This document shows positions 29,195 to 35,529 of a stretch of 35,529 nt of DNA, one piece after another (within the stretch, counting starts at the first letter, position 1; each line of letters starts with the position of its first letter). Source of the DNA: a bacterium. GTDB taxonomy: Bacteria > Acidobacteriota > Thermoanaerobaculia > Multivoradales > J023. Made by a program: the position numbers and the translations under genes. The notes beneath the pieces are model-generated. The model did not search any database. It had not been told where the DNA came from and saw only the letters and a program-made list of their open reading frames with translations. The DNA lies in the NCBI GenBank assembly GCA_024226315.1, contig JAAELT010000607.1, forward strand, positions 1 through 35,529, read 5' to 3'.

Positions 29195-31012
29195 GTGCCT
29201 GACCACCGTTGGCTCCGCCGAGAGCCCCAGCTCGTCGGGCTCGCCGTCTTCCTCGGCGTTCATCTGTTCATCGTCGGCCGTCACCTGATCTATCCGGACC
29301 TGATCGCCCACTACCCCTTCCTGCGCGGCGACGCCCACGACTGGATCACCAACGGCCTCTACCTTGCCGGCCACGACGTCCGCTTCTCGGCGCGGCCGCC
29401 GCTGTTGCCGCTGGTCCTGGCCGTGCTCAGTCGGTGGTCGGCCCTCTACCTCTATCCCCTCCTGGCCCAGATCCTGGTCCATGCCACGACCCTCGGGCTC
29501 TACCGCGGCCTGCGCCGCGATACGCCCGCGAACCTCGCCGCCTGTCTCGCCGCGGGCTGGCTGGTCAACGCCACCTGGTTGAGCCTGTCGTTCGAGGTCA
29601 TGGCCGACGTGCCGGCGGCCTGCCTCTTGACCTGGAGCGTCCTGGCCTGGCGTAGAGGCGGCGACCGGGAGCCCGGCTACGTGGCGGCCGGTCTGTTCGC
29701 GGGCCTGAGCGCCGTCACCCAGCAGCTCGCGCTGTTGATGGGGGTGCCAGCGCTCGCGGCCCTGCTCTGCTTCCGGCGCCAGGACCTGAGGAGCCGGCGA
29801 CTGTGGGCCGGGGCGGGGCTGTTCCTGGCACCGACGGCAGTCTGGCTGCTCTACAAGGGATCTGTCACCGGCACGATCGGAGACGTGCACAACCGGCAGT
29901 GGAGCCTGCTCGGCTTTCACACCGACGCGATCGGCCAGTACGCCTTCGCCTTCGTCGCCTTCGTCGGAATCCCCGCCGCGATCCTTATCGCGATAGGCGC
30001 GGCGTCATTCGCGGCGCGGTCCAGGAGCCGGCCCTGGTGCCTGTTCCTGCTCTCGACGGTCACTGTCATCCTGGTCTTCTTCGTCTTCTTCTACAGCTAC
30101 GTGAGCCCGCGCTTCTTGAGCTATTTCTACCCGCTCGCCATCTTCTTCCTGGCCCGGGGTCTGCTCTTTCTTCGGCATCCAGTCGCGATCTGGGGCCTGG
30201 CGGCCCTGGCCCTGATCTGGGGCTCGTTTCCGTTGCCGGCCACCGGCGGCCGGCTCCTTTTGTGGCCGGCGCCCGCGACCTACCTCGTCGCCCCCGCCAC
30301 CGCGGAGTGGAGCCTGGGCCGGCGCGACCTCGGGGCGCTCGCGACCGAGGCCTATACAGCCGCCGACGTCCTCGCGGCCAGCAACTACCGCCGGCTGGCG
30401 GAGCTTCACGGACGCCCCAGACCACCGCGAGGCCTGCCGCCGGAAACGTTCAGCGACGACAGCTCCGCGATCTACCTCCACGCGCCGCCCGAGGCCGCGG
30501 GAGACTCCTACGGCGTCACCTCACGGCTGGGCAACCTGCTGCTCCTACGCGTCAAGTTCCTGCCGCTCGAGTCGTCGGAAGCTGCCTGGCATGGCCTCGA
30601 CGTCGAGCCCCTCCGCACCCTCGACGGGCGTGCCCTCTTCCGCGCCGGTATCCCGGGCGAGGCAGGGAGCTGGATACTCGGCATGAGCGCGAAAGGCCCG
30701 GGCGCGGCGAAGCTCGAGCGCCTCGCGGGCCAGCAGCCGAGGCCGGATCCCGAACAAGTGGACCGGGCGCGGCGCCTCGCGGCGCGGATCGGCCACGTCA
30801 ACACCGTGATCCGGACCCCCGACGGCAACCTCGAGCCCTGGCAGCTCTACCTGGCGCTGTTTCTCCCGACCACCGAGCTGCACGTCGTCGGGCCCGCGAT
30901 GGAGGCACAGACCCGGCAAATGCTGGGACCGGGCACCGAGCTGGCCCGCGACGGGGACGCGACCCTCACCGAGCATCGGCTCTTCGGCCGGCGGTGGGTC
31001 GTCGTGGAGTGA
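29195..31012 (+). CDS. GT-C type membrane glycosyltransferase (PMT/ArnT-like, family 39)
   Basis: 605 residues from a GTG at 29195, which fits because an AGGA overlapping the upstream stop codon lies at proper spacing and the residues before it are only antisense-like read-through of the methyltransferase. About ten hydrophobic segments occupy residues 13-370, followed by a soluble C-terminal domain. The first loop has the GDAHDW acidic motif (Asp 46, Asp 49) and a following RPPLLP segment, typical of polyprenyl-phosphate-dependent GT-C enzymes that transfer a sugar on the periplasmic side. Acceptor and donor are unknown. It forms a two-gene unit with the sugar methyltransferase, so it may use or transfer a methylated sugar. 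Its last 166 nt overlap the 3' end of the opposite open frame at 30847-31695. Confidence 0.8.
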   Translation: MPDHRWLRREPQLVGLAVFLGVHLFIVGRHLIYPDLIAHYPFLRGDAHDWITNGLYLAGHDVRFSARPPLLPLVLAVLSRWSALYLYPLLAQILVHATTLGLYRGLRRDTPANLAACLAAGWLVNATWLSLSFEVMADVPAACLLTWSVLAWRRGGDREPGYVAAGLFAGLSAVTQQLALLMGVPALAALLCFRRQDLRSRRLWAGAGLFLAPTAVWLLYKGSVTGTIGDVHNRQWSLLGFHTDAIGQYAFAFVAFVGIPAAILIAIGAASFAARSRSRPWCLFLLSTVTVILVFFVFFYSYVSPRFLSYFYPLAIFFLARGLLFLRHPVAIWGLAALALIWGSFPLPATGGRLLLWPAPATYLVAPATAEWSLGRRDLGALATEAYTAADVLAASNYRRLAELHGRPRPPRGLPPETFSDDSSAIYLHAPPEAAGDSYGVTSRLGNLLLLRVKFLPLESSEAAWHGLDVEPLRTLDGRALFRAGIPGEAGSWILGMSAKGPGAAKLERLAGQQPRPDPEQVDRARRLAARIGHVNTVIRTPDGNLEPWQLYLALFLPTTELHVVGPAMEAQTRQMLGPGTELARDGDATLTEHRLFGRRWVVVE

Positions 31013-31695
31013 TCTCGTGCGTGCTGCTGGCGTTCCTCGGCCGTCGCCTGAAGCTGCAACGGAGATAGCGCCCCGGGCGACCAGCCTCCGGGCTGCCCCA
31101 GCCCACAGCGCACCGTATCGTGGTAAGGCGGGGGCGGCTGAGCTTCACCTTTTCGTAAAATCGGGCTTGCGCAGGAAAGAACCCCGTAGGTCTCGAAAGC
31201 TCCGTCTGCGCCAGGGCTGCGGACCCGGAAAACGGGCCGGGCTCCCAAATCGGGATTGACCCAGTATTCGAGCTTGTACTTCCAGCCGTCGGTCAACGGT
31301 ACTTCCTCGATATATTCCGGCACCAGGATTCTCGTCAAGTCAGCGGCCGAAGGGTTCTCCGACAAACGGATCTCGCCAGAATGTGCCTCTTTGCCGTGCC
31401 AGCGCATGAACGCCGTGCCAACGTGATGGATATCGGCGATGGTTCGCTTCTGCTTTGCTTTTTGCAGCGCCTCCTGGAGTTCCCCACCCGGTTGCACACC
31501 CTCCTGCAAGTTCAGAATGAACGCGAACATGATGACGCCGATCAGAAGGAGGCCGAAGCAGCCGCCGGTGGCGACCAGGGCGAAGAAAACGAGGCTGCGC
31601 TTTCTCGACGTGGGCTGCCCAATCGGCAGCCCGCACTCGGGGCACGAGGTAACGCCCCTCGGAACCTGAACTCTGCAGTGAGTGCAATCGGCCAT
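30847..31695 (-). CDS. Zinc-ribbon protein with pseudopilin (GspG-like) domain
   Basis: Starts at an ATG with AGGGAG five bases upstream. Residues 4-21 form a zinc ribbon (Cys 4, 7, 18, 21). A transmembrane helix lies about 34-62. A pseudopilin-like part follows (ADIHHVGTAFMRWH, then a TDGWKYKLEYWV block and RSPGADGAFETYG), as in GspG-related proteins, though here the pilin helix is preceded by the ribbon rather than a prepilin leader. Such ribbon/GspG hybrids are membrane proteins of unknown role. Recognisable similarity ends near residue 185; the remaining 97 residues are low-complexity and the last 55 lie antisense to the glycosyltransferase gene. The natural end is probably near 31130, lost by a frameshift or stop-codon change. 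It follows the secreted-protein gene at 31744 by 48 nt on the same strand. Confidence 0.65.
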   Translation of the reverse strand: MADCTHCRVQVPRGVTSCPECGLPIGQPTSRKRSLVFFALVATGGCFGLLLIGVIMFAFILNLQEGVQPGGELQEALQKAKQKRTIADIHHVGTAFMRWHGKEAHSGEIRLSENPSAADLTRILVPEYIEEVPLTDGWKYKLEYWVNPDLGARPVFRVRSPGADGAFETYGVLSCASPILRKGEAQPPPPYHDTVRCGLGQPGGWSPGALSPLQLQATAEERQQHARDHSTTTHRRPKSRCSVRVASPSRASSVPGPSICRVCASIAGPTTCSSVVGRNSAR

Positions 31696-31743
31696 CTCGA
31701 CTCCCTATACACCGAGCAACGGTTCGAGCATTGAATGATCGTG

Positions 31744-32616
31744 TCAGGGCACCGAGCCCGACCAGGCGGAAAGGTTGCCGTTTTCGAAACCGTCGCCGAA
31801 GATGACGCAGTCCGCGGTCGCCGCAAATGAATCTCTGTCCGATACGGTTTCGCCTGGAGCACCGAGGGGCTTTAGATAGCTTCGTGTGGCCCGACACAGT
31901 TGGTCCGTGACCCGCAGGTTGATCTCGACATCGGTGGTTGCGCCGAAGGTTACCCAGAAGTTTCCATTCAGGGTCGAGGCGTCCAAGAGCTTGACGGCAA
32001 GCTCGGGGCTGAGATTACTGAAGAACCAGAAGTAGCCCGAGTGGCTCGTCAACGCCACGGGCTGTCCAGAGCCAGTCGCACCGACAAAATCTCGCCATTC
32101 GACTTCGAGCGAAAAACGGCCCTCGATGAGCTCGAGCGCGGTGGCGTTCCACTGCCGCGTAACGTCCCGGTGGTGCGCTCTCGATCGCGGACATGTAGCA
32201 AATGCTGCCGTGTCGATCAGGTGGGGATATTCACCTAGAGGATTCACATAGGTCCTCGCTACGGCAGTCGCCGTGTCGGTCACGGTCAGTGTCTGGAAGT
32301 AGTCGGAGAGGCCGGCAGCAAAGACCCAGAACCGGCCGTTGATGGCACAACCGTCCAACACCTTGATCATCAGTTCGAGGTACCGTGCGTCGTCGAAGTA
32401 TAAGAACCCCACCGAGTCGCCGACGGCGATAGGCATGACCTGGCCATTGCCTGTAGCTGAATCGAAGTCCTCCCAGTCGACCTCCACCGCGAAACGGTTT
32501 CCCACGAGGCAGAGTGTCTCCGGCCCGGGAACGCAGAAACCGGCACCGAGCTCCGCCGCGCCAGCCAGGGCGAGGGCCAGTGTAATCGTGGTAACCAGTC
32601 GCTGAGTTGATCGCAT
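31744..32616 (-). CDS. Secreted protein with a duplicated beta domain and 'DGFE' C-terminal tail
   Basis: 290 residues from the ATG at 32616, preferred over the one 30 nt upstream because GGAGGAG lies six bases before it and a signal peptide follows directly (MRSTQRLVTTITLALALAGA). The mature protein consists of two copies of one domain of about 95 residues: FAVEVDWEDF...KVLDGCAINGRFWVF and FSLEVEWRDF...KLLDASTLNGNFWVT, each ending in a Y-(V/L)-(N/K)-PLG turn. The tail GDGFENGNLSAWSGSVP is a short C-terminal signature I associate with exported proteins of Acidobacteriota and some Proteobacteria. Function is unknown; binding or surface display is the likeliest use. It heads a possible two-gene unit with the zinc-ribbon gene downstream. 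Confidence 0.8.
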   Translation of the reverse strand: MRSTQRLVTTITLALALAGAAELGAGFCVPGPETLCLVGNRFAVEVDWEDFDSATGNGQVMPIAVGDSVGFLYFDDARYLELMIKVLDGCAINGRFWVFAAGLSDYFQTLTVTDTATAVARTYVNPLGEYPHLIDTAAFATCPRSRAHHRDVTRQWNATALELIEGRFSLEVEWRDFVGATGSGQPVALTSHSGYFWFFSNLSPELAVKLLDASTLNGNFWVTFGATTDVEINLRVTDQLCRATRSYLKPLGAPGETVSDRDSFAATADCVIFGDGFENGNLSAWSGSVP

Positions 32617-32836
32617 CTCATTCTCCTCCGGTAAACGAGGACCCACTCCGACACTTTCTGCCTAGCCTGTTCATGGAGTCGGCCGCAAACCCCGCAAGGG
32701 TGGGAATGAGCCTACCCGTGCGGGCAGGGCATTCTCTGGCGCCGAGCGACTTCGTCTACCTGACGTCGCTGGTCGCCCCGGCCTGGAACGGCATCACAGT
32801 ACCGAGCGGTTCTTCTTCCCGGCCGCCTCGGCCCGG

Positions 32837-33313
32837 TTGCGCATCGGAAGGTGGCGGATCGTCGATCCTTCGGGCCGAGTCTTTTACGGCGGCAGGCACC
32901 GGGTGGTCGACGGCAGGGTCTCCATCACGACGGTGCCGCCGGGCCGGTGGGAGCTGTTGCTTCATTCGGGCAAGAGCGCCGTGACCCGGGTCGCCGTCAC
33001 CGCACCCGGCGACCAGGGCCGGGTGCGCTTGCTTCCGGGCGGAACCCTGCGGTTCGCGGTGGCAGAGCTCGCCGACGTGCTGGCGGCGCGCCTCGTCCTC
33101 TCCGGCCCGGACGGCAAGCCCTTCATCCACCCCTTGCAACTCCACCACGCCCCCGGCGAGCGGACATTGAGCAAGGGCCGGACCGTGCTCTCGTACCTCG
33201 CCCCTGGGGTCTGGAGCTTCACCGTCGTGCATCCGGACGGTCGAACCTGGAGCGGCAGCGCGGCGGTGACGCCGGGATCGACGACCGAGGCCAGCTTGTC
33301 TCCTGCTCGATAA
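32837..33313 (+). pseudogene. 5'-truncated carboxypeptidase-regulatory-like protein fragment
   Basis: A frame of 158 residues from a TTG, with two repeats of a beta-sandwich style (VPPGRWELLLHSG, LLPGGTLRFAVAEL, LAPGVWSFTVVHPDGRTW) typical of carboxypeptidase-regulatory or FN3-like C-termini. The coding look continues upstream of the TTG (ERFFFPAASARLRIGRW) but no ATG, GTG or ribosome binding site is found before the frame dissolves, and no signal peptide is present. I therefore take it as the 3' remnant of a longer exported protein. It lies between the divergent secreted-protein gene and the cassette array, so the truncation may date from rearrangement there. It might still be expressed. Confidence 0.5.
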
Positions 33314-33343
33314 CCCAGCCGCTCTATCCTGCCGAAGCGGCCG

Positions 33344-33365
33344 GCACCTCAATCGCACCTCAATC
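33344..33365. repeat. 11-bp tandem duplication
   Basis: GCACCTCAATC occurs twice back to back just outside the last attC site. No function is apparent. Confidence 0.5.
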
Positions 33366-33412
33366 GGCGCTACCTTACCGAACCAGGAGCTTCCATGTAG
33401 CTCTGCACCTCC

Positions 33413-33470
33413 GCCGAACGCGGAAGATCAGCTGCGGCCTTTAGCCGTCTGCTGTATCTTCTTGTTCGGC
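33413..33470 (-). other. attC recombination site C (end of toxin-antitoxin cassette)
   Basis: On the minus strand: R'' GCCGAAC (33470-33464), a GAAGATACAGCAGACGGC arm, a TAAA loop, a GCCGCAGCTGATCTTC arm, and R' GTTCGGC (33419-33413). The two 7-mers are perfect inverted repeats; the inner arms pair with two extra unpaired bases, both on the first (L'') arm, and one mismatch. Length 58 nt fits the short end of attC sites. The stop codon of the antitoxin gene lies inside it, so the last residues of that protein are translated attC. Confidence 0.8.
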
Positions 33471-33610
33471 CGTCGGTCAACTAACCTCTCGCGGTGCTTC
33501 TCCTGCCTACGTTGCAGATCGGTAACGATCTCCTCGAGGCTATGATGATGTTCTTCCACGTAAGCATCGCGATTGCGCCATACTTCGGCGATGATCTCGT
33601 CACGGTACAT
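33428..33610 (-). CDS. Small antitoxin-like partner of the PIN toxin
   Basis: 60 residues from the ATG at 33610, chosen over the longer open frame because GGAGGAA precedes it at good spacing and the first residues (MYRDEIIAEVWRNRDAYVEE) match the usual beginning of small partners found next to this PIN family. The body is helical (SLEEIVTDLQRRQEKHRERL) with no evident DNA-binding fold, so neutralisation by direct contact is the natural guess. It overlaps the end of the toxin gene by 11 bases, giving translational coupling in toxin-first order. The C-terminal RPNKKIQQTAKGRS is encoded by the attC site, so the cassette junction supplies the stop codon. Confidence 0.75.
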   Translation of the reverse strand: MYRDEIIAEVWRNRDAYVEEHHHSLEEIVTDLQRRQEKHRERLVDRRPNKKIQQTAKGRS

Positions 33611-34091
33611 CGTTGGCTTCCTCCGGCAAGAGTTCGAGCGGAGTGCAGATCTCTGAACATTGGTATCCGGCGCCACCGCAGATCGACCGCATACGAGGCT
33701 TCATCGTAGCGTTGTCGATGTGGCGGCAGTTCCATGTTAGCAGGTAGTCAATTCCGTGCACAGCTGCCACTGCAACATGGAGAGCATCTGCCTGTGCAGA
33801 GGCCGGAATCCCGCCTTCTGAGATGAGACGTTGAGCAAGATCTTGCACTTCTTGGTCGATCAAGAGTTCCGGTATTCCCTCAAGACTGGCAAGTCGGTGC
33901 CCGGCGGCCTCAGGATCGCCCCGAGATGCCTCAGCAATCACCAACTCGGATGTTACCAAGTCGTACTGTGGCCGAGCTTCTTCCCACCACTGGATCGTAA
34001 GCTGCTGCCATGCTGCTGCCCGAACGTCTCGACTGGGCCGGGCCGTCAGGTAACTTGGAATCGAAGTTTCAATATAGACAGTCCTAGGCAT
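33600..34091 (-). CDS. PIN-domain toxin, VapC-like
   Basis: 163 residues. The N-terminal VYIETSIPSYLTARPSRD strand and turn is the PIN signature with Glu in place of the usual first Asp, a variant common in this subfamily. The central acidic residues (SELVIAEA) and DALHVAVAAVHGIDYLLTWN with NCRHIDNA complete the metal-binding site and the family's C-terminal motif. PIN toxins are Mg-dependent ribonucleases that stall translation, often by cutting tRNA or rRNA; the target here is unknown. The ATG at 34091 lies 57 nt inside the cassette from attC site B, with AAGGAT upstream. It is paired with the small gene that overlaps its 3' end. Integrons often carry such pairs, which help keep arrays stable. 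Confidence 0.85.
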   Translation of the reverse strand: MPRTVYIETSIPSYLTARPSRDVRAAAWQQLTIQWWEEARPQYDLVTSELVIAEASRGDPEAAGHRLASLEGIPELLIDQEVQDLAQRLISEGGIPASAQADALHVAVAAVHGIDYLLTWNCRHIDNATMKPRMRSICGGAGYQCSEICTPLELLPEEANDVP

Positions 34092-34147
34092 ATGAACATC
34101 TATCCTTGGCGAACAATTTCAAGTAGTAGGTCATTGCTGCAAGGGCT

Positions 34148-34270
34148 GCCGAACGGCCAAGATCACGGGCGCCACCCACACCGACATCAGGCCATTCCTG
34201 GAGGCAATGTGCTACGACTCCCTTATGACAGCATGAGAGCTGTGGCGACCCGTGGATTGACGTGTTAGCC
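34148..34270 (-). other. attC recombination site B
   Basis: On the minus strand it runs from R'' GGCTAAC (34270-34264) to R' GTTCGGC (34154-34148), 123 nt. The inner arms CACGGGTCGCCAC (34254-34242) and GTGGCGCCCGTG (34175-34164) pair perfectly apart from one extra T on the first arm, the asymmetric unpaired base expected in L''. The AAC and GTT triplets of the core sites are conserved. The terminal loop is long and only partly structured. It begins 35 nt after the stop codon of the upstream cassette gene and ends 57 nt before the toxin start. Confidence 0.7.
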
Positions 34271-34304
34271 GGATTCTTCATTTGGTACAACGTCAAATCG
34301 GAGA

Positions 34305-35270
34305 TCAGGCAGCCCCTTTTGGCGCGACGTGTATTGCAGTGAGCATCCGATCAGCACCTAACGTTTCGACGACTACGTGGATGTGCTCCGGTTCAGACTC
34401 TCTAGCATTTGGGGGAGGAGTAATAAGGACAACGCCGCCTATCGCGTTCGCTGCGGTAACGTATCTCTTAAGCTGATCCATGGCAGACCGGCGCTGAGGC
34501 CCCGACCAACGCCTGAGACGTTTAACTTCCACGACTGCGACATCCTCGCCCTCACGAAGCAGTAAATCAGGATGAAGCGTTCCAAAGTCGTCGCTGAGCA
34601 GCGGTTCGTGCGTAACGATAATGTTAGGAGCCGCAGTGTGAACGTATGCACGCAGGGACGCTAACAATTCCAATTCGTTCTTGCCAGCAGTGGCGCTCTC
34701 ACTGCCCGCAAAGGTCTGGAGGAGGTAGACGACACGGTCGAAGAGAGGTTCGCCGCGGTGATCATCCAGGCCTTGGCGGAGTTGGTCTGCTTGCTCGGCC
34801 AGCTGCAGTTCTTGTTGGTCGAATACTAGGCGCTCGACCATTTGGTCCATCAGCATCCCGACGAAAGCCGTAACGCTCAGAATGGCGAGAAACGCTTCGG
34901 ACTCCGTAAACGTCCCAACATGGTCATGAGTTGACGGATTGCGCCACTTGCGCCTGTAGTTCGTGAAGAGCTCCATCACGCGCTCTTCGAAGATCGAGTT
35001 TTCCGCCAAGTATTGCTCGATCGCGTACGCCTGCACGTTGGCGGACTCCTGCTCGGCAAGTATCGTGTAGGACTCCCTAAGGATGCCTTCGAATGCGTGG
35101 TTGGTTCGATAGATGACGTCGTCAAAAAGGTCCGACTCCTCTTCTTGCCGGCCAGTAGTATAGTGCCGCTCTGCTACTTCTATGTGGCGAACCACTGAGA
35201 GAATGCCGCTTTCAGGGAGCAATTCGGCCAGTCTCTCCGCTTTACTCATGATGATCGACAGCGTGTCCAT
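34305..35270 (-). CDS. Cassette protein with HEPN-like RX4H motif and PD-(D/E)XK nuclease motif
   Basis: 321 residues, occupying the cassette between attC sites A and B. The N-terminal half is helical and carries RNPSTH (Arg 110 to His 115), which fits the R-X4-6-H active site of HEPN ribonucleases. The C-terminal half has HPDLLL (Asp 235) followed by VAVVEVKR (Glu 248, Lys 250) and a QLKRY helix, the layout of the PD-(D/E)XK nuclease fold, with Glu 199 in the helix before it. Both halves are nuclease-like; together they suggest a single-gene abortive-infection or restriction factor, as integron cassettes often carry phage defence. That role is inferred. The ATG at 35270 lies 11 nt after the core of attC site A; a second ATG 21 nt on is possible. 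I do not recognise the full-length family. Confidence 0.75.
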   Translation of the reverse strand: MDTLSIIMSKAERLAELLPESGILSVVRHIEVAERHYTTGRQEEESDLFDDVIYRTNHAFEGILRESYTILAEQESANVQAYAIEQYLAENSIFEERVMELFTNYRRKWRNPSTHDHVGTFTESEAFLAILSVTAFVGMLMDQMVERLVFDQQELQLAEQADQLRQGLDDHRGEPLFDRVVYLLQTFAGSESATAGKNELELLASLRAYVHTAAPNIIVTHEPLLSDDFGTLHPDLLLREGEDVAVVEVKRLRRWSGPQRRSAMDQLKRYVTAANAIGGVVLITPPPNARESEPEHIHVVVETLGADRMLTAIHVAPKGAA

Positions 35271-35280
35271 AACCTAGTCC

Positions 35281-35352
35281 GGGTAACGGCCTCGCGGCTC
35301 AGCGGCGGCACTCGGCGCTCAGCGCCGGGTACCGACCGCTGAAGCCGCTTGG
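35281..35352 (-). other. attC recombination site A, interrupted by a group II intron
   Basis: On the minus strand: CAAGCGGCTTCAGCGG (the L'' arm, paired part 35348-35336), an apical hairpin (CGGCGCT and AGCGCCG at 35313-35327), the L' arm CCGCTGAGCCGC (35305-35294) and R' GTTACCC (35287-35281). The two arms pair with one extra T on the L'' arm, as in sites B and C. The R' core departs from GTTRRRY after GTTA. The R'' core is not present: the group II intron begins where it should be. Confidence 0.7.
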
Positions 35353-35529
35353 GTACGCCCGGCATGGGCATGTACTTACGGGGTGCAAGTCCCCTGTCAG
35401 AGAACCACCGTCCACGCTATGGACTACGAGAATGACTAGCTTACGGCAAGGGCGGCCTCGCGAGGGGTCGTCTGAAGGAAGCCCGCGGCAAAGCTGCGAG
35501 CCGAGGAACACGAACGCCATAGAAGGCCG
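35353..35529 (+). mobile_element. 5' end of a group II intron (probably group IIC-attC), cut by the window edge
   Basis: It starts at GTACG (35353), close to the GUGYG consensus, with an opening hairpin (GTACGCCC, loop, GGGC-AT-GTAC). Then follow the ACGGGGTGCAAGTCCCC hairpin and the GAAGGAAGC, GGCAAA and GAGGAACACGAA blocks that I recall from domain I of bacterial group II introns. The intron lies on the strand opposite to the cassette genes and directly abuts attC site A, as group IIC-attC introns do when they enter the bottom strand of an attC. Their usual 5' exon ends TTGTT; here it ends CTTGG. The reverse transcriptase would lie beyond the window, so whether it is intact is unknown. Confidence 0.75.

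Noticed and set aside
32756..33358. Minus-strand frame of 200 residues opposite the truncated regulatory-like fragment
   Set aside because: Arg/Gly/Pro-rich shadow composition, whereas the plus frame shows repeated beta-sandwich motifs.
34084..34296. 70-residue minus-strand frame between the two cassette genes
   Set aside because: It covers attC site B almost completely and has no gene-like features; its openness follows from the site.
35299..35520. Minus-strand frame of 73 residues at the right edge
   Set aside because: It lies over the attC arm and the folded 5' part of the group II intron, which explain the sequence better.

Overview
The window is GC-rich throughout and looks like a chromosomal segment of a Gram-negative, soil-type bacterium. 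Several traits recall Acidobacteriota of the Thermoanaerobaculia type: an IPTL-CTERM sorting tag, a secreted protein ending in the short 'DGFE-G--S-WS' tail, a zinc-ribbon/pseudopilin hybrid, many CARDB and FlgD-type Ig domains, and hairpin-rich intergenic tandem repeats. The lineage is an inference from family habits; there is no rRNA or other marker gene.

Layout. Positions 1-1213 are a non-coding junkyard: a frameshifted 3' fragment of a lipoprotein paralog, three or four unrelated tandem-repeat families (periods 42, 40, 23 and 9 bp), and what looks like the domain V/VI stub of a dead group II intron. A TPR protein follows on the minus strand (1214-2371). Positions 2738-27711 hold a minus-strand operon read from a good sigma70-like promoter at 27853-27881: a small exported protein, a 7762-codon giant gene coupled to it by an ATGA overlap, and a lipoprotein starting 3 nt after the giant's stop codon. 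The giant frame begins with a signal peptide and a HELGH zincin domain, continues with an alpha/alpha-toroid and dozens of Ig-like, FlgD-like, FN3 and propeller modules, and reaches an IPTL-CTERM sorting tag at residue 5555. It then runs on without a stop into a second signal peptide with its own Shine-Dalgarno, a degenerate transglutaminase-like domain and a C-terminal alpha/beta-hydrolase. It therefore looks like two surface or secreted proteins joined in one frame.

Divergently from this operon lie a sugar C-methyltransferase and a GT-C/PMT-type membrane glycosyltransferase, whose GTG start lies 8 nt after the methyltransferase stop. Next come a zinc-ribbon pseudopilin-like gene and a secreted protein with a duplicated domain (both minus strand), and a truncated carboxypeptidase-regulatory-like fragment.

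The right edge (33413-35529) is the most interesting part: an integron cassette array on the minus strand. Three attC-like sites can be folded by eye, all in the same orientation and all with the extra unpaired base on the L'' arm. They delimit a cassette for a PIN-domain toxin and its small partner, and a cassette for a protein with a HEPN-like RX4H motif and a PD-(D/E)XK nuclease motif, which is a candidate new defence protein. The outermost attC is interrupted on its bottom strand by the 5' end of a group II intron that runs off the window, the arrangement known for group IIC-attC introns. The integrase, if present, would lie beyond the right edge.
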